Source of the DNA: Mastigias papua
Taxonomy: Eukaryota; Cnidaria; Scyphozoa; Rhizostomeae; Mastigiidae
Assembly: GCA_964019165.1 (NCBI GenBank)
Contig: OZ025268.1
Location: 64,501 to 128,500 of the forward strand
Direction: 5' to 3'
DNA: 64,000 nucleotides
Both the position numbers and the translations under genes were made by a program. The notes under the pieces were generated by a model, which did no database searches, was not told the origin of the DNA, and saw only the letters and a program-made list of their open reading frames with translations. Shown piece after piece: positions 1 to 10,640 of the stretch. The number at the start of each line of letters is the position of its first letter. Positions within the stretch are counted from its first letter, which is position 1.

Positions 1-1168
1 ATATTCCTACTTGTCGGTCCACTACGTCATACTGTCACGTGACAAAAACGGACATCGCATCTCCAGCAGAATTCGGATCGGGTCTATCTGGATTTTGATG
101 TATTCCGGACAGAATTACTAAGTCCAATTAGTTTCCTATTAAAATGTACTAAACTTGATTTCGCTATCCGGATCTCTCAGTTCAGAGAAATGCATAAACC
201 TAACTGTATATGTCAGTCGACTTGAAAATTTTCTAAGGTAACCCGGATTTCCTGTAATCTGTACATAATTGTTCAGTCCATTCTGATCTGAATTATGCGA
301 GCTCTACTGTGTACTTATATCTCTGTGGAATACAAAACTAATTTCCGGGAAGGCCTGAAAACTTGAGATTCTATTTTTGTTCCCAAAAAAAATGAAGATT
401 TGAATAAAAGGTTTAACACTACACATACTATGAAGAGCAAAAGCTAACTTTTTCAAACTGTGAATTATATGCAAAGCAACAATGATTACAGGAACAACTG
501 ATGATTACATTTTGTGAATTAAATATCTAACAGCACCATAGGCTACTTGCTGCAAAACCTGTTGCCAGTAAAAACGGTTTTGTGAAGACATTGTTCACAA
601 TGTGAGTTTCAGTGCTGTATTATTAAATATTTGCAAAATAAGTTATAACGGGTGACAGATACAAAATAAAAAACCATGTGACATGAACTCCAGCAGGAGC
701 TGGCTATACAGGGTCAAGTTTCAGATTTTCTACTTTCATTTGTTTGTCGATTCACATTTATTATACTGATTACAAAACCAAAGCATTTTTTAAAAAAATA
801 TTGATTTACAAAATCTCCCAGCCGTTCTTCGACTTTGGATGCCTCAATCAGAAGTATACAAGCCTTTAATATCTTCCTCCATATCCTAAATATTACTATA
901 CCAATTGTTCCCAAAATAAAAGCAGTGACTATAGGTACCAAAAGGAAGCTATTCTAAGGAATTTTTAGTTCAAGAATAGCACAGAAATCACCATTTTCAC
1001 TCATAAAACAAGCAAATTTTCAGAGGATTTAGGATTTTTGTGGATTTTGTCAACAAAGAACTTTGACACATGCCATGTTATCATGTTTTCACTTTTCCTT
1101 TTTTTAAGATGGGCATGTTCAAAACTCCGGCCAAATAAGCCAGGTTTTTCCTATTGTGCTTTTGACAG
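1..1168. other. No gene recognised
   Basis: AT-rich sequence in which I recognise no gene, RNA or repeat family. An open stretch on the minus strand at 714-941 has a hydrophobic start but begins with TTG rather than ATG. The last ~25 bases form a pyrimidine-rich tract ending in AG at 1168, treated here as the splice acceptor of the candidate exon that follows. Confidence 0.5.
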
Positions 1169-1329
1169 GTGACAAGAAATCTTTTGTTCTGACTGTCTTG
1201 CGCTACGTAATAACGTGTAGCTTGGTAGAACAAGGCCAAAAGCATCGACAGGCATTACCCAAAGAGACAGAAACTCCCTTGTTTATGCAGTGCCATGTTG
1301 AACGAATATTGCCACTGAGATCAAAACAG
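1169..1329 (+). CDS. Candidate internal coding exon, unidentified gene
   Basis: A 161-nt open segment is bounded by a good acceptor (pyrimidine-rich tract ending TTTTGACAG at 1168) and a good donor (AAACAG then GTAGGT from 1330). Read from the split codon at 1168-1170 it gives about 53 residues with no stop, including KSFVLTVLRYVITCSLVEQG and FMQCHVERILPLRSKQ. The amino-acid mix looks more like ordinary protein than the shadow peptides elsewhere in the window. It ends on a codon boundary (phase 0), matching the start of the second candidate exon at 4627. I do not recognise the family, and upstream exons would lie outside the window. It could be chance: two splice-like signals around an open 161 bases are not rare. 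Confidence 0.33.
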
Positions 1330-2325
1330 GTAGGTGTAATGATTATGATTATTGTAATTATTTTGTATGTAAATTGTTTGACTGTGTTCCGGTTGTCTCT
1401 GCTAGATCCATCGTTATCATTTGCCTAATTTTATGTTATATCTAGAACCATTAGTTGTGCAAGTCAGTTCTGACGTGTTTAAACTGAAGAACAGAAGCAT
1501 ATCCTTGTGTCTAACCCTGCCGTATCCACTTCCTGTTGTCAAGATTGAGTACTAGTATTTATTCAATGTCCTTCTTCATTTTTTTTAATATTAACTTTGG
1601 AATACAACACTTAGGAACTTGATGCATTTTCACTTTTAGTTATTTTCAGATGGATATCTCATTCTATCCACAAACCATTATAAAGTCCAAAGTTTAATTT
1701 TCTAATAGTAGCTTTAGCCCACTCTTAGAAACTGTATAGTTTTCCAAGGTCAAAATGAGCTCAACATATGATACCAAAAATACTTGAAAATGTAATGACA
1801 CCCACACTTTGATTCCCTGTGATCTGCTATTTGTCTAAGCTATTTAGTAAATTTCAATACACTTATGTTCAGTAACTTCTAAACTTTGTATATAATCAAA
1901 TTTAGGGGCAGGTCAGAACTGAAATTATGAAGGCTTGAAATCTGAACAAATCAAATTTTGAGAATCTGATCAATGCTTTTCAGATTTTGATAGATGTTTA
2001 GAAGGCAACATTTCTAAGATGGAGTCTCCTGTACCATTCAATATTCTGGATTCCGTTGGTATATATTATGTAGAATAAGACTGTCTAGGTCAGAACCTAC
2101 CAAATTAATGCTTTTTTAAATATTTGAGCCCAAAAATGACAGAATTCTCTTTTTCCAAGAAAGTTTGCTCTGATCCAGAACTTCAAATAGCAACATTTCA
2201 AACTGAGTTTAGCTATGAGGCTGAAATTTTGGAGGGTGACTCATCTCATGAATACCTATCAATGATAGAAAAATAAAGAACAGCAAAAGACATAACTTGA
2301 CACCCATTTACTTTCTTGGGATGGA
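1330..2325. other. Putative intron, no feature except a stray MITE-like end
   Basis: No coding signal recognised. At 1902-1915 the 14 bases TTAGGGGCAGGTCA equal, in reverse complement, the right end plus TAA flank of the MITE at 4171-4421. No partner end or MITE body is visible here, so it may be a decayed remnant or chance. Confidence 0.4.
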
Positions 2326-3125
2326 ATGACCATTATGCAAGATATTTGCAAACCAAGGAAGGAAAAGATTACAATACATATAATTATGGAAAGCAAAATT
2401 TCCTTTGAGATGAAAATGGCAAAAGAATCTAAAGTAAATCTAAAACCTTTTCACAAATATTTAAGCTCAAAATTGAAGATAAAGCCAGAAATTGGAAATA
2501 TAATTGCAAAAAATGGTAAAATTGCACAGTCTGATAAAGAAAAAGGAGAGAATTGAACAATTTTTTCTCAAATGTTTTCAGACAAGAAAGCAAAGAGAAT
2601 GTACCATCAATTAACTCACAGGCAAAATCCACTATAATCAGTCAAATTTGTTGTCAAAAAAGAATCTGTTAAATGCAAGTTACAGGATTTGAAGCCATCA
2701 ACATCAATCCATCCAGATAGGATACACTCATGTGTACTGAAAGAGCTTAGTGGAGAACTAGCTCTACCTCTCACAATACTGTTTAGCAGATCATTGGATT
2801 AAAATAAGCTCCCAGTTGAATGGAAAGCTGCACAGATAGCTCCTATACTCAAAAAGAGTAATAATCTGAAGCTGGAAACTATAGACAAGTGTCTTTGACA
2901 TTAGCTGTATTTAAGATCCTGGAATCTTTCATCATGGATGCAGTGTTAGATCATATGAAAGAAGTATTTCATGGTAGCCAGCATGGATTTACTAAGAAAA
3001 GGTCATGTGTGATTCAGTTGTTAGAAATCTTAGATTACTGGACAAGTATCCTTGATGATGGCTATAGTCAGGATGATATCTATCTGGACTTTCCCAAAGC
3101 ATTTGACAGTGTGCAGAAAACACAA
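2326..3125 (+). pseudogene. Dead CR1/L2-like non-LTR retrotransposon: linker and first part of reverse transcriptase
   Basis: Fragments in shifting frames give the usual order of a CR1-like ORF2. First comes a pre-RT segment with KPFHKYLSSKLK and SDKEKGE (about 2420-2555). A segment reading LNNFFSNVF follows in another frame. Then come LKPSTSIHPDRIHSCVLKEL (about 2688-2750), LPVEWKAAQIAPILKK, and QHGFTKKRSCVIQLLEIL with YLDFPKAFDSVQ (about 2970-3115), which contains the first catalytic Asp block of RT. Several frameshifts and stops break it (TGA near 2554, TAA near 2800, a shift near 2870). The endonuclease, the YADD block and the 3' end are absent. It sits inside the putative intron between the two candidate exons. 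The family call rests on motif order; the exact clade is uncertain. Confidence 0.8.
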
Positions 3126-4170
3126 CTCTACTAGCAAAGTACAAGAAAGTAACATTTGTGAATCTGAGCATGAGTACCCTAGGATTGATATGCAGGGAGA
3201 AGGATGGAAGTGGCATACAGTAAAAACTAAAGAGAGCATTGGACTTTCTGAACATTATTCAAAAACATTGTTAGACAGATAGTAAATATTTCTATAAAGA
3301 CAACCTATTACATATTCTGTAGGAAGGATTATAGCAAGGTGCTAGGCCTTGAACATGAAAGTTTACCTTTAATAGTACTTAAAGAGGTTTTGCTTTTCTC
3401 AGCAAGTGTCATGTTCGATTGAAGTTTTCCTCAAACTGGACTGTTGACTAAAATTACTGAATACCTTTCAAATTTCCATAAACAGCTAAATGTTCCTCCG
3501 GTTCACACCCATGCACCGGTGACTTTCTACGGACTCCGCATGCAGCTTTCCTCTATCAAAGTAGCCAGCACCCAATTTGTTTTTCATATTCTTGGTGTGA
3601 AGCTCTCGGTTTTTAGCGTTGGCGTACAAGTAAACGATAATACAGTGGCCTAATCCAGATACTGACGGCTATTCTAGTAACCAAAGTCTTTGGTGGTATG
3701 GAGGTAAAACTGATTCAATTAGTGTCCTGCTTGAGTCTTAAACAGATATACACAATAAGCGAAGACCACTTAAATGTTTAATACTCAACGGAAAAACTAA
3801 AATAAAACTCACCACGTGTTGCATGTGTCAAGAATAGTGAACAGCACTATTATACAATCAAGTAACGTAAATAGTAGGAGGCATGTGTATTGACTCCGCA
3901 GAGAAGTAAACATTGACGCTGAAGCCAACTCAAGATTTCGCGCGACTGGTCACAATCACACATTACCAGGCTCCTCCAAGGCAACAACCTCGCATAGTTT
4001 TAATGAAATGAGGCCGTCAGGTGATTACAAGTAGTTACCTATGAGCGAAAAATTTTAAATACCTAAATGCGTGTAGTCTAAATGCTTTTTAAAGAAGACA
4101 TAGGCTAGATTTAACTACTTTAAAGTATTACTTAACTCTTTCGTTACTCTGATTTGTATACAAGAAATAA
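3126..4170. other. No feature recognised
   Basis: Directly after the RT fragment the sequence no longer matches an RT I can follow. From about 3290 to 4170 I see no gene, tandem repeat or element end. Short open stretches (for example 3444-3653) show no recognisable motif. Confidence 0.45.
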
Positions 4171-4421
4171 GGGACGGGTCATTAATTACTTGTAGCGAGT
4201 GAATGGAAGGCATTCTCATATAGCTGATGGAATTTCCGTCCCCCGTCTTGGAATTATGTTAAAATTTTGGTCCCCACTCCAGGACTTCAGAAAAAGCTCC
4301 ATACTCCTGCTGTTAAAATGCTCATTATTTTTCATCCCCCTCCCTCTAAGTGTTTAGAATTTTGGTCTCCCCTCCTAGATGTCTTCCACCCCCTCCCCTG
4401 CAAGAATAAATGACCTGCCCC
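4171..4421. mobile_element. 251-bp MITE, PIF/Harbinger-like (copy 1)
   Basis: The ends are imperfect inverted repeats. The left end is GGGACGGGTCATTAATTA; the right end in reverse complement is GGGGCAGGTCATTTATTC (14 of 18 match). The element is flanked on both sides by TAA (4168-4170 and 4422-4424), the 3-bp TWA-type target duplication typical of PIF/Harbinger elements. There is no coding capacity. A second copy of nearly identical length (250 bp), in the opposite orientation, lies at 25907-26156. Comparing the two copies defines the element without any database. The superfamily call is inferred from the target duplication and the G-rich ends. Confidence 0.8.
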
Positions 4422-4626
4422 TAAGTCTGAAGTAAAACTTGATGCAGTAAAACTGATGAAAATATGCATGTTGATAAACACCTCATGATGATACGATAGA
4501 AATCCTGAGAAGTCTTTTCATACGTTTTTGACACTCTTCCAAAACGATAGAAATAGTACGTAGTGGTTCTGGTGAAGATGAATTATTTTGTGTCTAAAAA
4601 TTTTAATTTTTCGTTTAATTCTATAG

Positions 4627-4703
4627 GTGCATTCAGTCCGTGATTATGTGGGTACATACGAAGAGTTTTCTCTACCTTCGGCTACTCTGGGGTCATCCAG
4701 AAA
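4627..4703 (+). CDS. Candidate coding exon, same unidentified gene
   Basis: An AT/pyrimidine-rich tract ending in ATTCTATAG (4618-4626) is followed by an open segment reading VHSVRDYVGTYEEFSLPSAT and then LGSSRK. It ends at a plausible donor, AA then GTACGT, at 4704. Read in phase 0 it continues the frame of the exon ending at 1329 without a stop. If the donor is wrong the frame stays open to a TAA at 4843-4845, but the residues after 4704 look less protein-like. The function is unknown. The pairing with 1169-1329 is inferred only from phase and splice-site quality. Confidence 0.3.
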
Positions 4704-6208
4704 GTACGTACGCCTAAAACCATCATATTTTTACCAACCCGCAGACCCTGTACGCGCGGGTTCGCTTTTGCTTCAATGTGGACTTTTGAATCCACGGTGG
4801 ACCCATTCACTGAGGTGGGTTCCGCAGAGGCTGGGTCCAACGTAAACTAAATTTATAAATTTTCTAACGCTACGATAGAGTTGAATGTAGCTATAAATAT
4901 ATGTTTGCATCCACTGACCTGCTTTAAGACCGAATGGCGTTTCAAGTAGGAAAGGCTGAACACAGAAATAGTATAACTGACTGTTGAAGGCAGTGACAAT
5001 TGCTTCAACTTCAGATTGGACCCAGTGACAATTTTCTCTGGATCTCCCCCTCCATTTGGTAACTTTGATATTAACAAGTGTTAGTAACTTGGTCCGTAAA
5101 CCACTAGTGAGCACAAAGAAAACCATCCCACTCCTATATGTAATTCTATGCTGAGAGAATATATTACAAAAATAAACTAAAGTTACGAACATAACTTCAT
5201 TAAGATAATTTATGTTTGCCTCTCTATTTCTTAACCTTAAACCTTATCCAATCCAAATTAACTTGCATGATAGTATTTCCTTGAATTTGGCCTTTTACTT
5301 CAAATAAGCTGTATCAAAGTTTCCTCGAAAATTTAATTGCATTACATACTTTATTCAAATTACCCCATTGGTCATACACCCATTTGAATTGATAGTCTTG
5401 TATTTGAATTTTCGATTATGCACAAATAACTTTCATGACACAACTGATATACTTCCATTTTCACTAAAGCCCATCATACAAAATCTGTAGCCCAGGGGCG
5501 GAGCCAGGAAAAGGTCTGAGTGTAGATTGTATCTAGAAGAGGGTGCGGTCAAAAGTTGACTTGACGTGGTCAATAACTTAAAACTTTATATCTATTTGAA
5601 GAAAAACAAATCTTTGCAGCCACAAAAAAGTTTGGAGTACACAGGGGGGCCTTTTCTGCCTAGGTCTATGTTGTAAAATACTGTAATTTAAAGTGGCATA
5701 AAAGACCATCGACATTCCCGATGGAGAAATCTTCCAACAAATTTAATGTTATAAATGTCCTCAAAATTCTGTCATAAAAATAACATTTATCCCCGGTGCT
5801 GAATAAACAGCCAGTTTGTCCCCTAGAGTACACATTGACAAGTATTTGCAGAACGTAAACAGCCTTTCCTTTAACCATAGGCCATAACTGATCACTTCGG
5901 AAAATCGAGTCGTTTACAAACTAGAGTTCCACACAGAACTAGAAGGCATGCATGATATAAGAAAACTTGTACCTGACCCGTTGTTTATAATGCAGAGTGT
6001 TCAAGTTTCGAGTGCGTGAAATTGATAATTGCTTTTCCAAATTGACGCTTTCCTGCTACTTCCCAAGTTCTCTTTCACTTGGTGCTCTTTACAGCTTTGT
6101 TACTAAAGTATTTCGTCTTTCTGTAAGCGCACCATTGAGCACTTTTGTCACAGTATTTTGCTGAAGAACGGAAGTGGCCAAAGCGGAACTACTACCGCAT
6201 TCCTCTTG
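4704..6208. other. No gene recognised
   Basis: No recognisable protein, RNA or complete element. Two open stretches on the minus strand start with ATG (139 codons at 4773-5192; 70 codons at 5666-5878) but carry no motif I know. Near 5494 a sequence AGGGGCGGAGCCAGG resembles one end of a hAT-type non-autonomous element, but I find no matching opposite end. Confidence 0.45.
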
Positions 6209-9200
6209 TTATATATATATAATTCATTCAAACAACGATATCCCTTCAGTAAAATACAACGTAAAAATCTAAAACTAAGAATATAAAATATTAATTAATT
6301 AATCTGATCTTCCAGGGAGTCGTTCTTGAGGGGGCTTGAATTAATTATCAAGGCTCATCAAATGCCTTTTCAGATGAATTTTAAATAGGTGCAGGGATGA
6401 CAGTTCTCTGATATTAACTGGAATATCGTTCCAAACCTTAATGCCCGAGTAATGAAACCCTTTTTTAGTGAATTCAAGGTTTAGATTGGGAATATGGAGA
6501 TCCCTATAATTCCTCGTATTATAATGTGATATAGAGCATCTCTGTTGGAACATATTCCACAGGCTTTCAGGGCATTGTTTGTTTACAATCTTATATACCA
6601 TAACACAGCGATCAAAGCGAATAAGATTCTTAACGCTTAACCATTTTTTAGGCCACTGGTCCTTAAATCTTGCGCGCTCGATAATTGATAAGGCTCTGTT
6701 TTGGAGACGTTGAAGTGCTTGGAGTTCAGATGAAGAGATGCTACCCCATACTACGTTTCCGTAGCGTAGGTGACTCTCAAAGAGAGCGTGATATACATCA
6801 CATAATTTTGATTGTGGAAGAACATCTTTAAGTTTTTTTAAAGATGATAAACCACCTGCTAACTTTCCTGTCAGTGATTTATATTGATCCTTCCATTTCA
6901 GCCCTTCATCGATAATGACACCTAGAGACTTGGTTTTTTCCACACGTTTTATTTCGGAATCGTTGAGTTCGAGTGGAGGGAGGTCGTCAATTTCATTTAT
7001 TCTTCGTTGATGACCAATAACCATAAATTCAGTTTTTTTCGGGTTTGCACTTAGTTTATTTACCCTCAACCAGTCACTGATATTTAACAGCTCTTTCTTT
7101 GTCATGCGTACGAGCTCTTCTATGTCATTAGATGCAATTGTTGTGTGTGTATCATCAGCATACATGTTTGCTTTTGAGAACTCCAAGCAACCCTCAAAGT
7201 CATTGAGGTACACAATGAAAAGAAGGGGACCTAAGCATGACCCCTGAGGAATACCACACAGAACTTCCTCGGTCTTTGACCTTTGACCATTTACGGAACA
7301 AAACTGCTGTCGTCCAGTTAAGTATGACTTGAACCATTCTCTTTCTTTTCCTTTGATACCATATTTGAACAATTTATCTATCAATATTTTGTGATCAACC
7401 GTATCAAAGGCTTTTTTCAGGTCCAGAAATACTGTCATATTCAGCTTCCGACTATCCGCATTTTCAAGCCAGTGCTCAGTACTATTTATCAAAGACATGA
7501 TCGTGGAATAGAGTTTCCGAAATGCATATTGGTTATTAGTTAAGATGCCATTTGCCTTGAGAAACTCATGTAACTGATCGTGCACAATTTTTTCCAATAC
7601 TCTTGAGAAAATTGAAAGCACTGAGATAGGTCTGTAGTTATTGCTATCGCATCTTATCCCAGACTTGAATATTGCGGCGACTCTAGCTATTTTCCAAAGA
7701 TCGGGGAATATTCCATTTTTAATTGAAGAATTGTAAATAAGAGTCAATGGGTGTGAAATGAAATTAGCGGCATCTTTTACCAAGGTTGTAGGTATTTTAT
7801 CAGGCCCACATGCTTTTCCATTTTTGAGTTGTTTTAAGCTCTTCAGGACCTGAGAGTTAGTTACTGGTTTTAAGATCAAAGTACCTAAATCATTCGGTTT
7901 GATGTGGTTAAGTGGGTTGTCACTTGGTGTCGCCTTTATTTTTTCTGCAAGCTTTGGACCAACAGAAACAAAATGCCGATTCAAAGCCTCAGCGATTTCA
8001 CCCTCTCCAGTCACTACTTTACCATTTACATTTAGACTGGAAATATATTTACCTGTCGAGTCCTTATTCAACACCCTGTTAATAGTTTTCCACATTTTCT
8101 TAGGATCATCTTTGGTTCCTTCAATTAATCCATGATAATGATCCTGAATTGCCTTTCGTATCGCATAAGTGCATTGATTACGTAGTCCTTTATAATTTGG
8201 CCAGAGGTGAGGATTGTTCGTAGCTGCCTTCTTCATTCTATCCCTTTTAGTCATAAGGTCTCTGACCGAGGAAGTGAGCCAGGGGGCAAATTCATTCCGT
8301 AGCTTTTTGGCTTTAAGGGGGGCATGCACGTTTAAAAGCGATTCAAAGATCCCCTGGAATGTTGTTACCATCTTACTTGGTTCATCGGCTAGGGGTGTAA
8401 GAAGACAATCCCAGTCAATTTCTTGCAGATCTTGCTGAAACAAGGCTTTATTATACCTTTTTAAGCTACGAGTTTCAGCCAGCCTCTGCTTTTTGGAGGA
8501 ATTTAGTCTCGATGCATTTACCTTCCTTATACCGTAAATCATGTAGTGATCAACCATTCCAGTTTCTATTATATTAACATTAAGAATGTAATTCGGCCTA
8601 TTGGTAGAGAAATGGTCAATAAGCGTTTTACTAACTTTGGGATCATTGTCATCAGTGTCAGTCGCTGCAACTCTCGTATATGTCTTAATTAGCTGCTCAA
8701 GCTGAAATTCTGAGTAGATAAATTTGAGCTTGTTAGCATTACTATTTCCGTTGCATTTGAAGTCGCAGTTAGTATCTCCAACAAGAATTATTTCTTTCTC
8801 AGTGTGATCGAGATTTTTCAATTCGTTTCTTAAATTCTCGAATGCTTGGATATCAACCCCAGATGTTGGGGGTCGATACCAGCATGCCAAAAAGAAAGAT
8901 TTACTATTCTTTGGTGCAATTTCCAGAACAAGGAGCTCAAGGGAGTCACTTTTCAATTTAACAGAGGGCTCGGGAAAACTCTCTTTTACGTATAAAGCAA
9001 CACCTCCTCCATTCAAATTTCGGTCGTTCCTAAATATTTTGTACCCTGCAATCGAAACATCAGAATCTCCGACTTTTTCGTCTAGCCTAGTCTCACATAG
9101 ACCAATTACATCAATTTCATTATCATGGAGCAATATACTGAGTTCGTGTCTGAGTTCAAGTTCGACAGGAATCCCACCAGGATTCAGGGGCAGGTTCAGG

Positions 9201-9220
9201 GTGTAACACCTAAGGCACAT
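6209..9220 (-). mobile_element. APE-type LINE (CR1/L2/Jockey-like group), ORF2 intact
   Basis: This is a minus-strand non-LTR element. Its 3' end is at the low coordinate: after the ORF stop there is a ~130-bp AT-rich 3' region ending in TGAATGAATT and a run of TA repeats (6209-6225), a microsatellite-like tail of the kind these elements carry instead of poly(A). No ORF1 is visible. The 5' end is uncertain: homology to endonuclease fades at the N-terminus, so the copy is either 5'-truncated near 9220 or extends a little further. I could not find a convincing target duplication. Confidence 0.8.
6341..9220 (-). CDS. LINE ORF2: AP endonuclease plus reverse transcriptase
   Basis: This protein nicks target DNA and reverse-transcribes the element RNA at the nick. 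I place the start at the ATG at 9218-9220; three more codons upstream are open but begin with TTG. Residue numbers below count from that TTG. The endonuclease spans about 35-235, with IGLCETRLDE (42-51), GGGVALYVK, WYRPP, a GDTNCDF block at 151-157 and DHY at 227-229. A linker is followed by RT from about 500 to 770: NYRPISVLS, FLDLKKAFD with catalytic Asp 603, GIPQGS at 659-664, and the YADD active site at 690-693. The C-terminal region (800-962) is typical of CR1-like elements. There is no internal stop or frameshift, so the copy may be recent. The first ~30 residues (rich in L, P and G) do not look like the usual start of the endonuclease, suggesting loss or replacement of the true N-terminus. 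Confidence 0.9.
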   Translation of the reverse strand: MCLRCYTLNLPLNPGGIPVELELRHELSILLHDNEIDVIGLCETRLDEKVGDSDVSIAGYKIFRNDRNLNGGGVALYVKESFPEPSVKLKSDSLELLVLEIAPKNSKSFFLACWYRPPTSGVDIQAFENLRNELKNLDHTEKEIILVGDTNCDFKCNGNSNANKLKFIYSEFQLEQLIKTYTRVAATDTDDNDPKVSKTLIDHFSTNRPNYILNVNIIETGMVDHYMIYGIRKVNASRLNSSKKQRLAETRSLKRYNKALFQQDLQEIDWDCLLTPLADEPSKMVTTFQGIFESLLNVHAPLKAKKLRNEFAPWLTSSVRDLMTKRDRMKKAATNNPHLWPNYKGLRNQCTYAIRKAIQDHYHGLIEGTKDDPKKMWKTINRVLNKDSTGKYISSLNVNGKVVTGEGEIAEALNRHFVSVGPKLAEKIKATPSDNPLNHIKPNDLGTLILKPVTNSQVLKSLKQLKNGKACGPDKIPTTLVKDAANFISHPLTLIYNSSIKNGIFPDLWKIARVAAIFKSGIRCDSNNYRPISVLSIFSRVLEKIVHDQLHEFLKANGILTNNQYAFRKLYSTIMSLINSTEHWLENADSRKLNMTVFLDLKKAFDTVDHKILIDKLFKYGIKGKEREWFKSYLTGRQQFCSVNGQRSKTEEVLCGIPQGSCLGPLLFIVYLNDFEGCLEFSKANMYADDTHTTIASNDIEELVRMTKKELLNISDWLRVNKLSANPKKTEFMVIGHQRRINEIDDLPPLELNDSEIKRVEKTKSLGVIIDEGLKWKDQYKSLTGKLAGGLSSLKKLKDVLPQSKLCDVYHALFESHLRYGNVVWGSISSSELQALQRLQNRALSIIERARFKDQWPKKWLSVKNLIRFDRCVMVYKIVNKQCPESLWNMFQQRCSISHYNTRNYRDLHIPNLNLEFTKKGFHYSGIKVWNDIPVNIRELSSLHLFKIHLKRHLMSLDN

Positions 9221-9690
9221 AACTTTCAAAATTCAGATATCATTATTTTTAACTTGTAAATAATCACCCAAAAACACAAGTTGTCCAGGAGCATGCTAAT
9301 AGTACCAAAGGCCCTGTGAGCGTACACAGAAGCGCCTTCCCGTTGCTATGGAGTGTACGTCTTTTAGCCGCACTTCATTGGTCATCGCTTATCGAATATT
9401 GTCCATATTGGTGTTTTCATTGGAAAACAATACCATGTGCGAGAGAAAGTACATGAAACTATTGGGTTGCCTCAGTAGAAGATTGTTTCAGAACTTCCTT
9501 AGGGAAATAATTCAGTTGTGCAACGGAAATAGCTCAGTTGTGCAACGGAAAAGAATTTTCCAGCGATAGAACTGCATAGGATTGACGCAATTTAACAGGA
9601 AGTACCTCCACAATGATACAAGTGTCGAAATGGCTCCAAATCTGTTCATATGATTACCTTGTAGTACGGTGGCCCATACAGGTCAAGCCA
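9221..9690. other. No gene; short tandem direct repeat
   Basis: Unique-looking sequence between the LINE and the minisatellite. An 18-bp sequence TCAGTTGTGCAACGGAAA occurs at 9512 and again at 9534 (22-bp spacing). No promoter or coding feature recognised. Confidence 0.5.
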
Positions 9691-10030
9691 AATACACTTA
9701 TCGAAAACACAACACTGTCATCGAAAACACAATACACTTATAGCAAACAAAATACATTTATCGAAAACACAATACAGTCATCGAAAACACAATACACTTA
9801 TAGCAAACAAAATACATTTATCGAAAACACAATACACTTATCGAAAACACAATACACTTATAGCAAACAAAATACATTTATCGAAAACACAATACACTTA
9901 TCGAAAACACAATACACTTATAGCAAACAAACTACATTTATCTAAAACACAATACACTTATAGCAAACAAAATACATTTATCGAAAACACAATACACTTA
10001 TCGAAAACACAATACATTTTTCGAAACTCG
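9691..10030. repeat. 20-bp minisatellite, 17 units, with a 60-bp higher-order pattern
   Basis: There are exactly 17 consecutive 20-bp units with no insertion or deletion. Three unit types recur: A (AATACACTTATCGAAAACAC), B (AATACACTTATAGCAAACAA) and C (AATACATTTATCGAAAACAC). They are mostly in the order A-B-C, giving a 60-bp super-period. Because 60 is divisible by three, the plus strand is open from 9613 to 9945 and encodes a 20-residue repeat (SKTQYTYSKQNTFIE-like). I regard that as a consequence of the repeat, not a gene. The last unit decays into the satellite that starts at about 10031. Confidence 0.95.
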
Positions 10031-10640
10031 TTCATTTTGATTGAAGACTGAAAAGTGACAAAAATGAGTCATTTTTGGCCAAAAGGTACGGATGTAGCCT
10101 TGGAAACTTCCTCAACAGTATCCAACATTGAAATTGATGCAGTTTGATTACCGACTGAAAAGTCATGAAAATTAGCAAATTTTCGCCCAGAAGTAAGGCT
10201 ATAGCCTTGGTATTTTGTGGCTATAGCCTTGGTATTTTGGTCCAAAATGACCAACTTTACAATTAATTCATTTTGATTGCAAATTAAAGAGTGATGAAAA
10301 TGACCTATTTTGCCCAACAAGTAAGCTACAATCTTGGTAATTTGCCAAAAATGGCCAAAATTTGAATTCAACCATTTTGACTGCAGATTAAACACTGATG
10401 AAAATGAGCCATTTCTGCTCAAAAAGCAAGACTATAATCTTGCTATTTTGCCCAAAAATGACCAAAATTGAAATTCACTCAATTTGATTGCAGGTTGAAT
10501 ACTGATGAAAATGAGCCATTTTGGCCAAAAAGTAAGGCATAACCCTGGTATATTGACCAACAATGACAAAAATTGAGGTTCATTCATTTTGATTGCAGAT
10601 TGAAAAGTAATGAAAATGAGCCATTTTTGCCAAAAATTAA
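10031..10640. repeat. ~107-bp satellite, diverged patch (about 5-6 monomers)
   Basis: Head-to-tail copies of the same monomer that fills 37.7-64 kb, recognisable by TCATTTTGATTGCAGATTGA, GTGATGAAAATGAGCCATTT, a GGCCAAAA core and CTATAGCCTTGGTATTTTG. The copies differ from each other and from the main array much more than the main-array copies do, so this is an old patch. It ends near 10640, inside a monomer. Confidence 0.9.

Noticed and set aside
714..941. 75-codon minus-strand ORF with a hydrophobic start
   Set aside because: It starts with TTG, has no recognisable motif, and the length is expected by chance in AT-rich DNA.
4773..5192. 139-codon minus-strand ORF with ATG
   Set aside because: No motif or family resemblance, and it runs antisense across the stretch directly downstream of a candidate exon. 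Cannot be excluded without transcripts, but not supportable.
5494..5670. Possible hAT-type non-autonomous element (AGGGGCGGAGCCAGG)
   Set aside because: Only one end is visible; no inverted partner or 8-bp target duplication was found.
5666..5878. 70-codon minus-strand ORF starting MVKGKAVYVLQ
   Set aside because: ATG present but no recognisable domain, splice context or neighbour; length within chance expectation.
9613..9945. 110-codon ORF across the 20-bp minisatellite
   Set aside because: It is open only because the 60-bp period is a multiple of three. No domain outside the repeat and no evidence of a gene.
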